Assembly: GCF_002994745.2 (NCBI RefSeq)
Contig: NC_037090.1
Location: 26,525,501-26,589,500 of the forward strand
Reading direction: 5' to 3'
From: Rosa chinensis
Taxonomy: Eukaryota > Streptophyta > Magnoliopsida > Rosales > Rosaceae
Length of the DNA stretch: 64,000 nt
The position numbers and the translations under genes are program-made. The notes beneath the pieces are model-generated. The model saw only the letters and a list, made by a program, of their open reading frames with translations, was not told the DNA's origin and did not search any database. Positions 61,761 to 64,000 of the stretch are shown in pieces (positions within the stretch are counted from its first letter, which is position 1; each line of letters begins with the position of its first letter).

Positions 61761-63856
61761 AAAGGGAAAAATTCACTAACGGTGTCTGGACACTTAGGGG
61801 ACTTTCAAAATGATACCTGAACTTACAAAGTTATCAATGTGATACCTAGACTCATTTTTTCATATTAACGTCGTACCTACGACCAATTTCCGTCACGGAG
61901 CCGTTAAATTTTGCACGTGAGTCACTTAATGAAGACAAAAAGACCGATTTACCCTTGAGAAAAATTCACCAACGGTGTCTGGACACTTAGGGGACATTCA
62001 GAATGATACCTGAACTTACAAAGTTATCAATGTGATACCTGAACTCATTTTTTCATATCTACGTTGTACCTACGACCAATTTCCGTCACGGAGCCGTTAA
62101 ATTTTGCATGTGCGATGCACGTGAGTCACTTAATAAAGATAAAAAGACTGATTTACCCTCAAAAGTTTCTTTTTTCCTTTTCTTTTCTTTCTTTCTTTCT
62201 TTATTCTTCTTCTTTTTTTTTTTTTTCGGTTTCTTTATTCTCTCCTTCTCTCCTTGTCAACACCACCGCTTTCGGAGAACCCACCATGGAATATGCAGGA
62301 AGAAAAATGGGGGAGAGCCACAACAACCTCCACCACCGCGCAATGACGTCTTCCTCCGCTGCTTCTCGATTGGGTTTGGGTATAAGGACTGCTTCTTCCT
62401 CCACCACCAGTGAAATCGTGGAGGTTCGAGGCCACATTCTAAGGGCCACTAACTGGAAGGACCGCCACAGCAAGGTCTACACCGCCAAAGACCCCAGGGA
62501 CCACCACGTCCGGCTTGCCGCCCACACCGCCATTCAATTCTACAACGTGAAAGACCGGCTCGGATACGACCTGCCCAGCAAGGCCGTCGATTGGGTCATC
62601 AAGAAAGCCAAGGCCGGAATCGACGAGCTGCCGCCGTGGAACCCAAACTCAATTTCTATTCAGACAACATCTTCTCCGACGGTGCCGATATCCGCCGCAC
62701 TGGACACGCAGAACGCGAGCCTCCATTTCTCGATGGTGGAGGCTCCGAGTTCTTTGTCTGCTAATCGGCGAGGTGCAATGGTGGGTAGCAGCGGAGTGGC
62801 GGAGCTGGTGTATCAGAACAGCTCGAATTTTCTGCAAGTGAGGATGGTGTGGAGGCCGAAATTGTTAATCTTTGGCTGCCTACAATTGTTTCTGATCAAA
62901 GTTTGGCTAGAGGCCGAAGTTGTCTGCTAGACCGATGAAGTTGCAGGTGAGGATGGTGTGGAGGTGGTATTGCATGTCGGGAACGACGAAGAGGATGGCA
63001 GGGTGGGATTGGAGCTGTGATTTAAGAGTGGAGGGCTAGCAGGGTCTGAGTTTCTGATCAATGGTGTATAAAAGGGGGTCGGAGGAGAGAACGAGAGTGG
63101 TGATGGCTAAGTCGTCGGCGGTGGCGGCGGGGATGAACTCAGAGTGAGCGGCGAAGCCTCAGTGCAATTTCAATTTGCCGTAGGATTTGAAGTGGGGGGA
63201 ACCATAAACATCTGCAGTGCATGAAGGTGGATTGAGACACAGCGGCTGTGTTTAATCGGCAATCGACGGTGGGAATCGGACGAGCAAGATGATTTGAATT
63301 TTGATGATTCAAATCAGGGGAAGAAGAAACCAAAAAAGAAGAAGAAGAAAGAAAGAAAGAAAGAAAGAAGAATAAAGAAAGAAAGAAAGAAAGAAAGAAA
63401 GAAATAAATAAATAAATAAATAAAAGGGAAAAAAAAAACTTTTGAGGGTAAATCGGTCTTTTTGTCTTCATTAAGTTACTCACGTGCAAAATTTAACGGC
63501 TCCGTGACGGAAATTGGTCGTAGGTACGACGTTGATACTAAAAAATTAGTCCAGGTATCACATTGATAGTTTTGTAAGTTCAGGTATCATTCTGAAAGTC
63601 CCCTAAGTGTCCAGACACCGTTGGTGAATTTTTTCTTAAAACAAACTGAGGGCAGAATGTCTTTTTTGCCCTCATTTTTAAGTTCACGTGAGTCACACGT
63701 GCTCATAGTTGACGGAGACGTGACGGAAGTTCGCCAGAGGTACGACGATAATACGAAAAGTAAAGTCTAGGTATCACATTGATAACATTCAGAGTTCAGG
63801 TATCATTCTGAAAGTCACCAAAGTGTCCAGATACCGTTGGTGAATTTTTCCCTTTA
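61761..63856. mobile_element. Long-TIR element carrying a TCP-domain ORF (Pack-MULE-like)
   Basis: The left end AAAGGGAAAAATTCACTAAC and right end GGTGAATTTTTCCCTTT are inverted. Each end holds two tandem subunits of about 200 bp with the same sequence (GGTGTCTGGACACTTAGGGG at 61,781 and 61,975; the inverse at 63,600 and 63,810). The TIRs extend further into pyrimidine/purine tracts (TTTCTTTCTTTCTTT at about 62,188; GAAAGAAAGAAAGAA at about 63,350-63,410). No transposase. The inside carries a transcription-factor fragment. The flanks are A-rich, so the target duplication could not be fixed. Confidence 0.75.
62286..62930 (+). CDS. Captured TCP-domain (CIN/TCP4-like) ORF inside a TIR element
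   Basis: An uninterrupted frame of 214 codons starts at ATG in a good context (CCACCATGG). Residues of about 40-120 match the TCP domain of the CIN class: EIVEVRGHILRATNWKDRHS, KVYTAKDPRDHHVRLAAHTA, IQFYNVKDRLGYDLPSKAVD, WVIKKAKAGIDELPPWNP. Against the family consensus (KGPRDRRVRL, FYDVQDRLGYDRPSKA, DELAELPPW), two basic-region Arg are His, Gly is Asp, Arg is Leu, and three residues before PPW are lost. The C-terminal half has no known domain and no miR319 target site was seen. TCP proteins bind GGNCC-type DNA sites and control leaf growth (known). This is probably a captured, diverging fragment. Confidence 0.7.
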   Translation: MEYAGRKMGESHNNLHHRAMTSSSAASRLGLGIRTASSSTTSEIVEVRGHILRATNWKDRHSKVYTAKDPRDHHVRLAAHTAIQFYNVKDRLGYDLPSKAVDWVIKKAKAGIDELPPWNPNSISIQTTSSPTVPISAALDTQNASLHFSMVEAPSSLSANRRGAMVGSSGVAELVYQNSSNFLQVRMVWRPKLLIFGCLQLFLIKVWLEAEVVC

Positions 63857-64000
63857 AAAAATTAGAATTTATCATTTTTCGTAAACATAAAAATGTCTAG
63901 ATACATGATGGATTTCTCAATCTCGTGCTTTTTGTAGTGTTTAATTTCTTCCACCAAGTTCAAGTTCCGTGTTAGACTCAATTTTTTTTTTTCATTTTTT

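Noticed and set aside
62931..63300. Continuation of the TCP protein beyond the stop, with a miR319 site
   Set aside because: No miR319-complementary sequence or further TCP motif was found; the downstream sequence lacks a consistent frame.

Overview
The window is nuclear DNA from a flowering plant, probably a eudicot. The protein-coding genes have many short introns with GT..AG borders and AT-rich introns, and the space between them is filled with transposons, solo LTRs, MITEs and dinucleotide microsatellites. I cannot name the species from sequence alone. No tRNA, rRNA, CRISPR or organellar gene was seen.

Left third (1-13,700), all on the minus strand: the 5' part of a WD40 gene of the WDR55 type, which runs off the left edge; a complete OTU-type deubiquitinase gene of the plant OTU4 type; and a 12-exon copy of chloroplast-targeted MurD, the UDP-N-acetylmuramoyl-alanine--D-glutamate ligase of peptidoglycan synthesis. 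The MurD copy has three 1-nt reading-frame breaks, so I call it a probable pseudogene. The four other genes show none.

Middle (13,800-28,050): a dense block of elements. It holds two MITE-like elements, a MULE-like element with an 8-bp target duplication carrying a captured gene fragment, and a retroposon with a 17-bp target duplication. Two solo LTRs of one family sit inside that retroposon head to head, forming a palindrome of about 6 kb. A GC-rich palindromic element sits in the TA microsatellite of one of them.

Then comes a plus-strand cornichon gene (28,478-32,961) with a second candidate terminal exon in its last intron. Next is a repeat-rich stretch (33,000-53,300). It holds a third copy of the same solo LTR, again inside a retroposon, two related palindromic elements lying in dinucleotide repeats, LTR-like leader sequence and a decayed LINE reverse transcriptase.

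The right part has a complete seven-exon plus-strand bHLH transcription factor of the Arabidopsis bHLH48/bHLH60 type (54,267-58,849). In Arabidopsis the OTU4 and bHLH60 loci are neighbours (At3g57810 and At3g57800, from memory), so the two genes here probably mark an old syntenic block stretched by insertions. At 61,761-63,856 a long-TIR element carries an open reading frame with a TCP DNA-binding domain. The functional genes look unrelated housekeeping and regulatory genes rather than a pathway cluster.
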